Source: Vallitalea maricola (GTDB lineage: Bacteria > Bacillota > Clostridia > Lachnospirales > Vallitaleaceae). Taken from it: a stretch of DNA of 64,000 nucleotides. The notes below the pieces were generated by a model. The model ran no database searches and had not been told where the DNA came from. It saw only the letters and a program-made list of their open reading frames with translations. Within the stretch, counting starts at the first letter, position 1; each line of letters starts with the position of its first letter. The DNA is taken from positions 1 to 64,000 of the forward strand of contig NZ_BTPU01000025.1 in the NCBI RefSeq assembly GCF_036985595.1, in the 5' to 3' direction. Of this stretch, positions 43,677 through 53,214 are shown one piece after another. The position numbers and the translations under genes are program-made.

Positions 43677-43713
43677 AAAAGACGGTTACCGATTAGAGGT
43701 AGCCGTCTTTTTT
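43677..43713 (+). terminator. Terminator of the surface-protein operon
   Basis: GACGGTTACC and GGTAGCCGTC form a 10-bp stem with one mismatch and a 7-nt loop, followed by TTTTTT. It lies 37 bp past the stop codon and marks the end of the island. Confidence 0.88.
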
Positions 43714-43838
43714 GGGGAGGATTTACATGAGAATAATATATCCTAAAAGTTGTACGTTGTGAAACTGTAGAGCGGAATAAAGACCTTGCTTTACTGATAT
43801 TTTGCCATGCTTTTTTAAAACTAAATAGGCATCACTAT

Positions 43839-43877
43839 GCCCGATTGAGATTCTTAAAATTTCAATCGGGCATTTTT
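43839..43877 (+). terminator. Terminator-like hairpin, orphan
   Basis: GCCCGATTGA pairs with TCAATCGGGC (43862-43871), followed by ATTTTTG. No intact gene precedes it; it may be left from a deleted one. The stretch 43714-43838 has no coding potential that I can support. Confidence 0.7.
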
Positions 43878-43931
43878 GCGTTTAAAAGTATGATTCCTCG
43901 ATGCCGTTCCCCTCCCACCGTCCTTTCAAAT

Positions 43932-44279
43932 TCAGCTTTTAACCAAAATTTGAAAGGATCCCCCTGTATCATCATTCACATGAATAATAATATCCGGCGA
44001 AAGCTCGTAAGGAGATGAAACGTTTTTTATTTTCCAGTCATTTTTAGCTATATCCAGCTATTTTGCAAATTCTACTCCTGAAACGTATGTGTTTCCATAT
44101 TCAGACACTGCAATATTTACCTGTTCCTGTTCGCTTATTCAAGAAAGCATATTATCCAGATTAAGAAAGGATAAATCCGGTTCCTGGCCTACATATTTAA
44201 AAAGTAATACCATCCCAATACAAACAAAAATAATAATGGAAACAAATCCAACCCAAAACCTAAATCCTCTTAAATTCAT
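43932..44279 (-). pseudogene. Small membrane-anchored protein, two nonsense codons
   Basis: One continuous frame of 116 codons starts MNLRGFRFWVGFVSIIIFVC (transmembrane helix). It reaches LNLDNMLS, meets TGA, continues ISEQEQVNIAVSEYGNTYVS to FAK, meets TAG, and resumes LDIAKNDWKIKNVSSPYELS down to a final TGA. The reading frame is preserved across both stops, so these are point nonsense mutations in a formerly functional gene. The family is not recognised; the layout suggests a lipoprotein-like extracellular domain behind a membrane anchor. Confidence 0.7.
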
Positions 44280-44289
44280 CTCTTCTCAC

Positions 44290-44515
44290 CTATCTACCCC
44301 TCTTGTATATCTTTATTCGAATAATCAAGAATAATTTTTTGCATTTTTTACAAATCCAAGCAGAGATTACAACATCTTTAAATGCATTATTTTGTAACAA
44401 AACTTCACCAGGTTTCGGAAGTAGAGATACTTTATGCTGTTTTTTCACCCATGCTAATCCGCATGCCTTGTAAAAGCCCTTCTTCCATCTCATCATCACA
44501 CATTGGACATTTCAT
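44290..44515 (-). pseudogene. Zinc-ribbon protein (DUF6487-like) with a frameshift
   Basis: The frame starts MKCPMCDDEMEEG, the CxxC half of a zinc ribbon. It must then shift by one base at GGGCTTTTAC to continue FYKACGLAWVKKQHKVSLLP, KPGEVLLQNN and AWICKKCKKLFLII, the second CxxC half. Unshifted, it stops within 25 codons. The KH-x6-PKPGE and C-x2-CKK pattern is typical of DUF6487. The shift is best explained as one inserted base. A 69-residue ORF (44290-44499) covers only the later part. Confidence 0.7.
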
Positions 44516-45020
44516 ATTTACACATCATCATTTTAATACTTTTCATTAATATTTATTTTTTAGAATTTGTCATCGCTATAACGTTTGACATAAAATATCA
44601 TATTTTTCTTATATCCCTACATTTCACATCCAAAAGCCAAGTCTTATTATAATTTCGTCTTTCAGTTCCTTATTGCGATAATTGGCTATATCTGTCTTAA
44701 ACATGAAAAGCTTGGTTTTTAGCGGTATGTGGGCAAATACAATTAGTCTTTTTTGCATAGTGCTACTATAGTCTCCACATGCTTCGTATATGGTAACATA
44801 AAAAAACTTATTATAACAATTAATTCTCACTCGAAATGTGCGTCACTTATGATACGGTTCACCTCTCATAATCCTAAATTAATATAACTTATTAAGTAAA
44901 CTATATCCATTATATAAACTTTTTGCCGCCGATTTGATGTCTAATTGCCGACGACAATCCGATGCAAATACCACCTAACTGCGGCTACTAGCTACTTCTT
45001 GACAATCTACCTTTACAAAA
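44516..45020. other. Intergenic stretch without supported gene
   Basis: A 68-codon minus-strand frame (44624-44830) has neither a recognisable domain nor a ribosome-binding site. I see no promoter or RNA gene. The segment is probably relic DNA. Confidence 0.5.
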
Positions 45021-45066
45021 CAAAAAACGTCCTCTCCCCTTTACCTACAAGGTTTAGCAAGGACGT
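45021..45066 (-). terminator. Terminator of the tRNA-Ser transcript
   Basis: On the minus strand ACGTCC (45066-45061) pairs with GGACGT (45032-45027), followed directly by TTTTTTG. It starts 14 bp after the tRNA 3' end. Confidence 0.75.
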
Positions 45067-45079
45067 CCTTCTTCAAAAA

Positions 45080-45167
45080 CGGAGAGAATGGGATTTGAAC
45101 CCATGGTGCGGTTGTGCCGCACAGCGGTTTTCGAGACCACCACCTTAAGCCACTCGGACATCTCTCC
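45080..45167 (-). tRNA. tRNA-Ser, anticodon CGA
   Basis: The 88-nt sequence folds as a class II tRNA: acceptor GGAGAGA with TCTCTCC, anticodon stem GTGGT with ACCGC around loop CTCGAAA, long variable arm, and T loop GGTTCAAATCC. The anticodon CGA reads UCG. The discriminator base is G, as in serine tRNAs. CCA is not encoded. Confidence 0.95.
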
Positions 45168-45206
45168 AAATACACTTAACTATTATATCACTAAATTTTC
45201 CAATAA

Positions 45207-45235
45207 AAAAGACCTAAAGATAAAATCTTTAGGTC
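45207..45235 (-). terminator. Terminator of the cold-shock gene
   Basis: GACCTAAAGAT and ATCTTTAGGTC form a perfect 11-bp stem with a 3-nt loop, followed by TTTTTTATT on the minus strand, 13 bp past the stop. Confidence 0.9.
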
Positions 45236-45247
45236 GATTTATTATAA

Positions 45248-45445
45248 TTATAGACTTACGATATTTTCAGCTTGAGGACCTTTAGCTCCTTCAACTACGT
45301 CAAAAGAAACTTTTTCGCCTTCTTCTAAAGTTTTGAATCCGTCTTTTTGAATTTGTGAATAATGAGCGAATACGTCATTTCCTTCATCTGTTGAAATAAA
45401 ACCAAAACCTTTGTCTGAATTAAACCATTTAACTGTACCAGTCAT
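45248..45445 (-). CDS. Cold-shock protein, CspA family
   Basis: This 65-residue protein, MTGTVKWFNSDKGFGFISTD and onward, has both RNA-binding motifs (KGFGFI and DVFAHY) of the cold-shock domain. It is an RNA chaperone that melts mRNA structure at low temperature or in stationary phase. The length is exactly that of the family. GAGGTAAG precedes the ATG. It is monocistronic with a strong terminator. Its AT-rich upstream region (45446-45673) has no other gene and may hold the usual long cold-shock leader. Confidence 0.97.
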   Translation of the reverse strand: MTGTVKWFNSDKGFGFISTDEGNDVFAHYSQIQKDGFKTLEEGEKVSFDVVEGAKGPQAENIVSL

Positions 45446-45673
45446 AATCTCTTACCTCCGAATTTTTATTTTTCCTTAAATTACTTGTAAATAATTCATC
45501 AATAAAAATTCGAACTATATTATTAAATCTAATATTAGATAATTCTCGTTTATTAACTTGATAATTTTTTACTTATAATGCAAGGTTCTATATAATCATA
45601 TACTATTTCAGAAAAAAATCAAGGGTTTTTTAAAAATATTTTAATATTTTTTATAAAAAGTTATTTTATTTCA

Positions 45674-48070
45674 CTAAACGCGTATTATTCTATCTATAAT
45701 GGACTCATTATTAAGCTTTTTGGTTATAAAATAAGTCAAAATATATTGGACAATTATTAGAACAACTAGCATCAATATTATTTCTTTTATTGGACTTTGC
45801 CATTTGGCATATGTTGCTTCTTTGCTAAATACTTCAAAACAGACTTTGGCAATACGTGTACCAAATATTGATGCCAAAACTCCACTGATCAACGAATAAT
45901 ACATTCCTTCTACTTGTAACATAGTATTTAGCTGTTTATCTGATAATCCAATGGCTTGAAGCATACCAAGCTCTTTTTTTCTAGTCAAGATACTAGTTAT
46001 CATAGTATTAATCAAATTTAGCAAACCAATTAATCCAATAACGAAAACAAGCACCATTCCAATGAACTGCATGGAATTTTTTTGTCTGTTGTACTCATCA
46101 AAAAGGCTTTTATATTCAATTACCTCTACATCATTATACCCTGCCAGTAGCGCCTCTAATTCTGTTTTAACCTCTTCTTCTGAATTTTCATTAACATTGA
46201 CAGCTATTTTTTTGTAATTATTCTCACCTAGGTATTCCTTAACTATTTTTTCATGTACTATCCAAGTAGGACCTATACTATGTCTATTATTACTTATTGG
46301 TAATATATCTGTAAATGCTAACACTGTAAATTCTTCTGTAAAACTTGTATCATCACCCTTATTCACATTGAATAATACTTTGTCTCCAGTATGATAATTA
46401 TCTTCATCTTTATCTCCTGAATATATTACATACCTACCTTGATTTAATTTATCTAAATCCAAGTTTCCTTCCAAGATTTTACCTGCCAATTTTTTTAGAG
46501 TGACATCTTCATATCCATAAACATCACAGTTGACCGTTCCATCATAATTACCATATTGCTCCTTATGCTCATCCATCTTTTCACTATCGTATTTCATTGT
46601 GACTATCTTATGTCTTGTTTTAACAATATTTTTTATATCTTCCATTTCCATAACTTGCTCTATGATATTGTTCATATCATCAATATTATCTTTTCCAGAA
46701 TCAGTATTAACAATATCAAAATCTCCAGCTACGTAATTGCTTGTAAGATTATCTACTCTCATACTGTTAAAGATTGATGAGAATGTAATAAATAATATTC
46801 CGCTCATAGTTAGAGATAGCATAGTCATTATTGTACGTTTTTTATTTCTCCATAGGTTTAAATAAGCCATTTTACCAACTGCACCTAGTCTAGTATGCTT
46901 AGTCTTTTTAGTGGTCTTTTTGCCTGTTGTACTTACCTGTGAATAACGTAATGCCTCTATTGGAGATATTTTAGCTGCTATTTTACTTGGTTTTACCAAT
47001 GCCAGCCTTATTGTGAACAAGGAAACACCCGCAGCTATAAGAATAATATATAATGGAAATACCATTTCTATATTATTGCTAAGAGGTATCATAGGTACTA
47101 ATATATTACTAATCAGATATCCTAACAATATCCCCAATGGTATACCCTTCATTGATGATATGATACCTTCATATATAATCATCTTTCTTAGTTGCTTTGG
47201 AGATGTACCAAGAGATGACAGCATACCTATCTGCTGTATCCTCTCCACAACAGAAATATAATAAATATTGTATATTACTATTATAGTTGCAATAATAACC
47301 ATTAATCCCAATATTGCAAAAGGTATCATGTTGGTTATGTTTTTTCGTTTTTCATTAAGAAGCATCTCATTGAACGAAATATTTTCATCCCCAATTTCTA
47401 AATCCATTGACATCTTTAATATCTTGTTATAAACATCACTATCATCCTTTAATTTAAGAGCTATATCCTTATGTACTAATTGGGGGTCTATTTTCCTCAT
47501 AAAACTCTCAGATATCAATCCTAACCCTGTCTTATTGACAGCCATCATATTATTTTCTTTCAGAATTCCTACAACCTTGAATTTATTATTATATGAATCT
47601 CCATTACCTGTAGTATATTCCATAGTAATATTCTGACCTAACTCTACTGGTAATTCAAAGCGTTCTAATACCGAAGGCAATACAGCTATTTCATTATCTT
47701 CTTGTGGAAATATACCTTCTACCACTTTAAATGATAATAGGTCTGCTCCTTCTTCATCAGCATATAATAAGGACAAACTATAATTATTCATATCTGTCAC
47801 ATCAGCTGCATTAGAAAAAACTCCTGCTTTCTCTAATTGAATATGGTGTTTCAACATATCAATCTGTTTCTCATTGACATTAGTAAATCTAGCTTCTGCT
47901 TTTCCATAAGAATCAATGACATTATTTAGATTCATCTGTCTTATACTTACTGCAAAAGTTGCTATAGTTGTTATTAGACAAGTAGATAATATGATAGCTA
48001 ATAATATTAATCTTGACTTACTCTTAGAGGCTTTACCGTATTTCCTTGCTAATTTTACCATTATACTCAT
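45674..48070 (-). CDS. FtsX/MacB-type ABC transporter permease
   Basis: This 798-residue membrane protein has an N-terminal helix (about 20-45, LILLAIILSTCLITTIATFA), a large extracellular domain and two FtsX domains (about 250-370 and 665-790), each with about three further helices (FAILGLMVIIATIIVIYNIYYI; IGMVLVFVIGLIGLLNLINTM). The start at ATG 48070 has GGGAGG 8 nt upstream and lies 2 bp after the ATPase stop; a longer ORF start at 48088 overlaps the ATPase gene. With the ATPase and the adjacent two-component system it probably exports or resists a cell-envelope-active peptide. Confidence 0.9.
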   Translation of the reverse strand: MSIMVKLARKYGKASKSKSRLILLAIILSTCLITTIATFAVSIRQMNLNNVIDSYGKAEARFTNVNEKQIDMLKHHIQLEKAGVFSNAADVTDMNNYSLSLLYADEEGADLLSFKVVEGIFPQEDNEIAVLPSVLERFELPVELGQNITMEYTTGNGDSYNNKFKVVGILKENNMMAVNKTGLGLISESFMRKIDPQLVHKDIALKLKDDSDVYNKILKMSMDLEIGDENISFNEMLLNEKRKNITNMIPFAILGLMVIIATIIVIYNIYYISVVERIQQIGMLSSLGTSPKQLRKMIIYEGIISSMKGIPLGILLGYLISNILVPMIPLSNNIEMVFPLYIILIAAGVSLFTIRLALVKPSKIAAKISPIEALRYSQVSTTGKKTTKKTKHTRLGAVGKMAYLNLWRNKKRTIMTMLSLTMSGILFITFSSIFNSMRVDNLTSNYVAGDFDIVNTDSGKDNIDDMNNIIEQVMEMEDIKNIVKTRHKIVTMKYDSEKMDEHKEQYGNYDGTVNCDVYGYEDVTLKKLAGKILEGNLDLDKLNQGRYVIYSGDKDEDNYHTGDKVLFNVNKGDDTSFTEEFTVLAFTDILPISNNRHSIGPTWIVHEKIVKEYLGENNYKKIAVNVNENSEEEVKTELEALLAGYNDVEVIEYKSLFDEYNRQKNSMQFIGMVLVFVIGLIGLLNLINTMITSILTRKKELGMLQAIGLSDKQLNTMLQVEGMYYSLISGVLASIFGTRIAKVCFEVFSKEATYAKWQSPIKEIILMLVVLIIVQYILTYFITKKLNNESIIDRIIRV

Positions 48071-48071
48071 A

Positions 48072-48743
48072 CTATCTACCTCCCTCAACTATTTTCCCAT
48101 CTTCAATTCTAATGATTCTATCTGCCATACGGGCTATGTAATCATCATGTGTAATCATAACTAATGTTTGATGATATTTTTTAACTGATAGCTTTAATAG
48201 TCCTAGAACCTCTTCACTTGTCTTTGAATCAAGATTTCCTGTAGGTTCATCAGCTAATATGATAGATGGTTTTGAGGCTAATGCTCTAGCTATTGCAACT
48301 CTTTGCTGCTGTCCACCAGATAAGGCACTTGGCAGGTGTTCTCTTCTGTCATATATTTTTAGGGTATTCATCAAATCTTGAACATAATCAGTATCTACTT
48401 TCTTACCATCCAACTCAATAGGTAATGTTATGTTCTCATAAGCATTGAGAACTGGCACTAAGTTGAAGAATTGAAATATGAACCCTATTTTTCTTCTCCT
48501 AAAAACTGCTAACTGCTCATTTTTCATTGAATAAATATCATGATTTTCAATTAGAACCTTACCGTCTGTAGGTCTGTCCAATCCTCCTAACAGATGTAGT
48601 AATGTGCTCTTACCAGAACCGGAAGTTCCAACTATTGCAACAAACTCTTTCTCCTTTATTGTCAAATCGAGATTATTAACCGCTTTTACTATATTTTCTC
48701 TTCCATAAAACTTCTTTAGATTTTTTGTCTCTAGTACATTCAT
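48072..48743 (-). CDS. ABC transporter ATPase, LolD/MacB type
   Basis: This 223-residue ATPase has Walker A GTSGSGKS (about 36-43), signature LSGGQQQR (about 140-147), Walker B IILADEPTGNLD and the H-loop MITHD. The RRRKIGFIFQFFNLVPVLNAYENI block is typical of ATPases that drive FtsX permeases by mechanotransmission and do not import. It is 2 bp upstream of the permease gene. Confidence 0.95.
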   Translation of the reverse strand: MNVLETKNLKKFYGRENIVKAVNNLDLTIKEKEFVAIVGTSGSGKSTLLHLLGGLDRPTDGKVLIENHDIYSMKNEQLAVFRRRKIGFIFQFFNLVPVLNAYENITLPIELDGKKVDTDYVQDLMNTLKIYDRREHLPSALSGGQQQRVAIARALASKPSIILADEPTGNLDSKTSEEVLGLLKLSVKKYHQTLVMITHDDYIARMADRIIRIEDGKIVEGGR

Positions 48744-48854
48744 TTCTATTCCTCCATAGACTATATATTGACTCTATCTTATAAGTAACTAGACTTAATT
48801 ATCTTCATGTGAATAGTATATACTCCATAGCTTACGTTTTTATTTCATTTTATC

Positions 48855-50111
48855 TTACAAATCTGTAAGGAAGAATAATATGCAAAATGTTGTACCCTTA
48901 TTCAATGTTGAACGTACTGTAACTGTACCTCCTTGTTCTTCAATAATTCTTTTTGTAAGATATAACCCTACACCTGAACCTTCTTTTCTCTGTACTTCTT
49001 CGGATTCTCCTCTATAGAACCTGTCAAAAACTTTGAATTGCTCTTTTTTGGAAATGCCTATACCGGTGTCCTTGATTACTATCTTAATCGAAGTCTCTAA
49101 CCTCTCCATGTTTACAGTTATACTCCCCCCGTCTTCTGTATACTTTACAGCATTTTCCAATAGATTGAATATGGCTTCTTTTGTCCATTTTTTATCGTGA
49201 TTTATATCTATGTTAATTAATTGTTCTATGTTAATATTTATACCTTTTTCACCAGCAGACAGATATATCCCGTTTATGGCATCTAAAACAGTTTTTTTAA
49301 TATCCCTATTCTCTCTTTTTAATTGAATCATTCCTGCTTCTAATCTAGATATATGAACAAGTGAATTAATCAACCATTCAAGCTTGATTATCTCTTCTTT
49401 GCTTCTTTCCAAGAATTTTATCTGATTTTCTTTATCAACTTCATCTTCCAGCATCAAAGAATTAAATAATTTTATGGAAGAAAGAGGTGTCTTAAATTGA
49501 TGTGATATATCTGTTACTATAGATTTTATTTGTTCTCGACTTTTTTTGATCTCTTCTATACTTAATTCCAATCTCCTAGTCATAAGATTGAATTGATATC
49601 CTATCCTATCAACTATTCCTTCATTATTGGTAGCTAAATGTACAGAATAATCCCCATCCATTACTTTATCTATTCCTCTAGAAAATAATTCTATTTTTTT
49701 CATGATATATATAAGGCTCTTTGAAAAATAAAACAGGATAATTATAAAAATCAAAATAATCATTATTATGTTATATGTCATCATACTTTTCGCTTTTGTA
49801 TAAAAATCTTTGCTGTAACTGATGTCCATATCCTGGGTGTATCCATATTTATTTAATAGCTTTTTACCTACCATGATATATTGATCATTTTTTCCCTCTA
49901 AAAATATATTTGCGATTTCTTTTTCCTTATCAGGAACCAAAGTAGCTAAACCACCTATGATATTATAATCGTCCAATATCTGCTGTCTATGTAACTGCTC
50001 AACCATGTTGCTGGATATCAAATAAAATACTATGATTATAGCTGCCATTAGACCCAAGGATATCTTGGAAATATTATATATGAAAGGTTCTTTTTTGAAA
50101 TATCTTATCAT
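48855..50111 (-). CDS. Sensor histidine kinase next to the FtsX exporter
   Basis: This 418-residue protein has two transmembrane helices (about 15-32 and 112-130) enclosing an ~80-residue extracellular domain. A HAMP domain (about 135-190) and HisKA with H box SHQFKTPL (His at about 203) follow. The ATPase domain has NLLENAVKYTEDGG, KDTGIGISKKEQFKVFDRFYRG and GSGVGLYLTKRIIEEQGG. It lies between the regulator gene and the ABC operon on the same strand and probably induces the exporter on envelope stress. Confidence 0.93.
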   Translation of the reverse strand: MIRYFKKEPFIYNISKISLGLMAAIIIVFYLISSNMVEQLHRQQILDDYNIIGGLATLVPDKEKEIANIFLEGKNDQYIMVGKKLLNKYGYTQDMDISYSKDFYTKAKSMMTYNIIMIILIFIIILFYFSKSLIYIMKKIELFSRGIDKVMDGDYSVHLATNNEGIVDRIGYQFNLMTRRLELSIEEIKKSREQIKSIVTDISHQFKTPLSSIKLFNSLMLEDEVDKENQIKFLERSKEEIIKLEWLINSLVHISRLEAGMIQLKRENRDIKKTVLDAINGIYLSAGEKGININIEQLINIDINHDKKWTKEAIFNLLENAVKYTEDGGSITVNMERLETSIKIVIKDTGIGISKKEQFKVFDRFYRGESEEVQRKEGSGVGLYLTKRIIEEQGGTVTVRSTLNKGTTFCILFFLTDL

Positions 50112-50192
50112 TTTATCCTCCTGTAATTAACTCCATTTGAAATTATATAAATATGAATTAGTGCTACAATAATAATGTTGTTATACAATTTT

Positions 50193-50879
50193 CTATAATA
50201 CCTTTTTATTCCATATGTATCCTACACCTCTGACTGTTTGTATGTAATCAGGTCTAGAGGGGTTGTCCTCTATTTTTTCTCTTATTCTTCTCATATATAC
50301 AGCTAACGTATTTTGGTCTATATAGTTTCCTTCTATATCCCATAGATGTTCCAGTAATTGTTCTTTACTTAATATCTGCTGACCATTTTTCATAAAATAG
50401 TTCAGCACTTTATATTCAGTTTTTGTTACTTCAATCTCTACAGCATTTTTATATATTTTCATTTTATCTGGATATAAAACCATATCACCTGAAGTAAGGG
50501 TATCCTTTTTTTCTCTAACTGAAGTTCTTCTAAGTACTGCGTTTATTCTTGAAATGAGTTCTCTTAACTTGAATGGTTTTGTTATATAATCATCCGCTCC
50601 CATATCAAGACCAGTAACTATGTTAACCTCTTCATCTAATGCCGTAAGGAATATAACAGGTATATCCTGCACTTTCTGTATATTAGTGAACAACTCGTAT
50701 CCGTTCCCATCTGGTAATGTTATATCCAATAAAGCTAGATCAAAACTGTTTTTCAATATTTCTGCTTCAGCTTCTTTCTTGCTTTTTGCGTGTATTACTC
50801 TATAATTTTCTTTTTCCAAAGCAAATTTGATTCCCATACCTAGAGAAAAGTCATCTTCAACCATTAATATCCTACTCAT
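50193..50879 (-). CDS. OmpR-family response regulator
   Basis: This 228-residue protein has the receiver Asp at about 52 (FDLALLDITLPDGNGY), Thr in FLTALD, Lys in ITKPFK, and a DNA-binding domain (about 130-225) ending RPDYIQTVRGVGYIWNKK. AGGAGG precedes the ATG. It is first in the kinase operon. It probably activates the FtsX-type exporter genes 48072-48743 and 45674-48070. Confidence 0.94.
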   Translation of the reverse strand: MSRILMVEDDFSLGMGIKFALEKENYRVIHAKSKKEAEAEILKNSFDLALLDITLPDGNGYELFTNIQKVQDIPVIFLTALDEEVNIVTGLDMGADDYITKPFKLRELISRINAVLRRTSVREKKDTLTSGDMVLYPDKMKIYKNAVEIEVTKTEYKVLNYFMKNGQQILSKEQLLEHLWDIEGNYIDQNTLAVYMRRIREKIEDNPSRPDYIQTVRGVGYIWNKKVL

Positions 50880-50937
50880 GAATAGTCCTCCTATATATTA
50901 AAAAGACCCATCAATAATACACTGCATTAATATACTA

Positions 50938-51025
50938 GTAAGATAGACTCTATTCAGCAATATTTTCAGATTCTTATTAAACAAAATGTTTCAGAATCCA
51001 AACAGCTGAACAGAGTCTATCTTAC
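50938..51025. repeat. Large hairpin with 21-bp arms
   Basis: Arms 50938-50958 and 51005-51025 (GTAAGATAGACTCTATTCAG on the left) are complementary with one mismatch and enclose 46 bp. The element stands between the GH13 stop (51074) and the regulator start (50879). No T-run follows, so it is not a standard terminator. A miniature transposable element or an RNA structure is possible. Confidence 0.65.
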
Positions 51026-51073
51026 GGAAGTTATTAACCATATGCATTACTTAACTGGTCCTTCCAATTTTTT

Positions 51074-53176
51074 CTAACCAGATATAATTATAGCACTATA
51101 CTTTGGTAATGTTAATCTTATTTTTCCTCTTTTCACTTCATATTTTTCCTTATCCGTATTGAAACTATCCCTAGTCGTAAGTATAACTCTTTCCATGCTC
51201 TGGGAATCCCTTATACCTAATTCCCATACAGGAATATGGAAGCTTCTTTCTTCATCATTATTATTAACTGCAATTGCTAATTTATCATTGTCATCCCATC
51301 TTCCATAACTGATGACTCCCCATTCTCCATACAGATATTTCAATGAACCCGTCCTAAGGGCTTGATATCTCTTATGAATGGATATTATTTCTTTGTGGAA
51401 TGAAAGTAACTCTTGATCTTCTTTTCCCCATGGAAATGTTCTTCTATTATCTGGATCCGTCCATCCACATAGACCTGCTTCATCTCCGTAATATATGGTG
51501 GGTGCTCCCTGCCAAGTCATCTGAATTACTACTGCCTCTTTCATAATCCCTTTATTAATATTCTCATTAGCCTTCTCTGGTCCAAGATTGTTGGTTCTAC
51601 CTACCATATGATTAGTTCTAGTCATAAATCTTGAATGGTCATGATTGGATAATTCATTCATGGCAGTCAATAGCGAGCCAGTTAAAAAGCTTTGCATATT
51701 ATGAGTCATAGTATCAAAAAATGCTTTATGGTTATTAAGCAATTCTCCTTTATATTCATCACTATGTTTTTCTAGCCCTGTCAAAAACCATGTGACAGGC
51801 TCCATGAATGCATCATAGTTCATGATTGTGTCCCATTGATCTCCTAAAAGCCAATCCCTTGAATCATCATAATGCTCAGCAAGGATAATAGCATCATCCT
51901 TACCCGATTTTACAGATTTTCTGAAATCTCTCCAAAACATATGATTAAATTCTTGTGAATACCCAAGGTCTGCTGCTACATCCAATCTCCATCCATCAGC
52001 ATTATAAGGTGGACTAACCCATTTTCTAGCTATATTCATTATATAGTTATACAATACTGCTGATCCTTCAAAATTAAGTTTGGGTAAAGTCTCATAACCC
52101 CACCATCCATCATAGTTGGTATTGTTTGGCCATTCACATCTACAATGGAAATGAAAAAACCTAGTATAAGGACTGTTTTTTGATTCATACGCCCCTATAT
52201 CGTATTCCGTTTGATTCTTATATATATTCTCTCTATCCAGCCATTTATTGAAGGAACCACAATGATTGAATACTCCATCAAGAATAATTTTCAGACCTCT
52301 TGAATGTACTTGTTCAATGAGTTCCACCAATAATTGATTACTAGCTTCCAGGTTCTCTTTATTAGTAGTTCTCATTATATATTTTGTGGCATATTCATTA
52401 CATGGATTATCATCATTAAGAACTTCCCCTCCATCATTGACTATAACACCAAAATGAGGGTCAACATAGTCATAATCTTGGGTATCATATTTATGGTTAG
52501 ATGGTGAAACAAAAATAGGGTTAAGATATATTACATCAATACCTAAATTACTTAGATAATCAAGTTTATCAATTATCCCCTTAAGGTCCCCACCATAGAA
52601 ATCTCTTACACTATCAGCATCTGGGTACTTATACCAATCACTTATTTTTCTTGTAAAGTTACCTACATACAAGTATTCATTATCAACAACATCATTACTT
52701 TCATTACCATTATAAAATCTATCAACAAAAATTTGATAGAATATGGCTCCTTTTGCCCAGTCAGGAGTTTTGAATCCAGGTGATATCCTGTAATTGAAAT
52801 GGGTATTAGGTTCACGGCTGATACCTCTTTTATTATAATAACATCTAAAACTACCGAGGTTTATTTCAAAATAATATTCTATGATCTCTTTTTCAAGGCT
52901 GATTTCTCCAGCATAATAATCAAATAATTCATCAGTTTCATCAATACACAATTCCAGTCTATTGCCATTACAGATTACAAAAGCTTTATCTATATTATCC
53001 TTCTTGGTCCTTAACCTAACTTTTACTTGTTCATTAGCTTTTGGTTCACAAGGTATTCTATATTCCTTGGTTCCATCACTAAAAACTGCTCTTTCATCTA
53101 GTATTGGTTTATTATTATCAATATACAGTAATAATTTTTGTGCTAATGAAAGTTTTCTAAAAGTCTTATGTAACAT
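51074..53176 (-). CDS. Cytoplasmic GH13 alpha-glucan hydrolase (pullulanase/cyclomaltodextrinase group)
   Basis: This 700-residue enzyme has no signal peptide. An N-terminal beta domain (about 1-130) is followed by the GH13 barrel (about 140-600). Catalytic blocks: GWRLDVAADLG (nucleophile Asp), IILAEHYDD (acid/base Glu) and ELSNHDHSRF. The His-rich insert FFHFHCRCEWPNNTNYDGWWG is distinctive. It resembles the 620-residue enzyme of the maltodextrin operon but is longer and far from it, so it may handle a different maltodextrin or branched fragment. It is transcribed with the small gene upstream or on its own. Confidence 0.88.
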   Translation of the reverse strand: MLHKTFRKLSLAQKLLLYIDNNKPILDERAVFSDGTKEYRIPCEPKANEQVKVRLRTKKDNIDKAFVICNGNRLELCIDETDELFDYYAGEISLEKEIIEYYFEINLGSFRCYYNKRGISREPNTHFNYRISPGFKTPDWAKGAIFYQIFVDRFYNGNESNDVVDNEYLYVGNFTRKISDWYKYPDADSVRDFYGGDLKGIIDKLDYLSNLGIDVIYLNPIFVSPSNHKYDTQDYDYVDPHFGVIVNDGGEVLNDDNPCNEYATKYIMRTTNKENLEASNQLLVELIEQVHSRGLKIILDGVFNHCGSFNKWLDRENIYKNQTEYDIGAYESKNSPYTRFFHFHCRCEWPNNTNYDGWWGYETLPKLNFEGSAVLYNYIMNIARKWVSPPYNADGWRLDVAADLGYSQEFNHMFWRDFRKSVKSGKDDAIILAEHYDDSRDWLLGDQWDTIMNYDAFMEPVTWFLTGLEKHSDEYKGELLNNHKAFFDTMTHNMQSFLTGSLLTAMNELSNHDHSRFMTRTNHMVGRTNNLGPEKANENINKGIMKEAVVIQMTWQGAPTIYYGDEAGLCGWTDPDNRRTFPWGKEDQELLSFHKEIISIHKRYQALRTGSLKYLYGEWGVISYGRWDDNDKLAIAVNNNDEERSFHIPVWELGIRDSQSMERVILTTRDSFNTDKEKYEVKRGKIRLTLPKYSAIIISG

Positions 53177-53214
53177 AGGATTAAGCCAAACCTCCTTATT
53201 TTATCTTTCTAGAA

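Larger units (their letters stand above)
35287..43713 (+). other. GC-richer acquired island: HTH protein, two-component system, surface protein
   Basis: From 35287 the base composition changes visibly. Codons ending in G and C (CTG, GCC, GGC, ACC) dominate through the kinase, regulator and first two thirds of the surface protein, unlike the AT-rich flanks. Gene starts overlap or nearly touch. The island ends at the terminator 43677-43713 and is bordered on both sides by pseudogenes. No integrase or obvious repeat ends were seen. Confidence 0.75.

Noticed and set aside
44624..44830. 68-codon minus-strand ORF
   Set aside because: No ribosome-binding site, no recognisable domain, lies in relic DNA.
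48071..48088. Upstream start of the FtsX permease (MREVDS)
   Set aside because: It overlaps the ATPase gene, and its codons are the ribosome-binding site of the better ATG at 48070.
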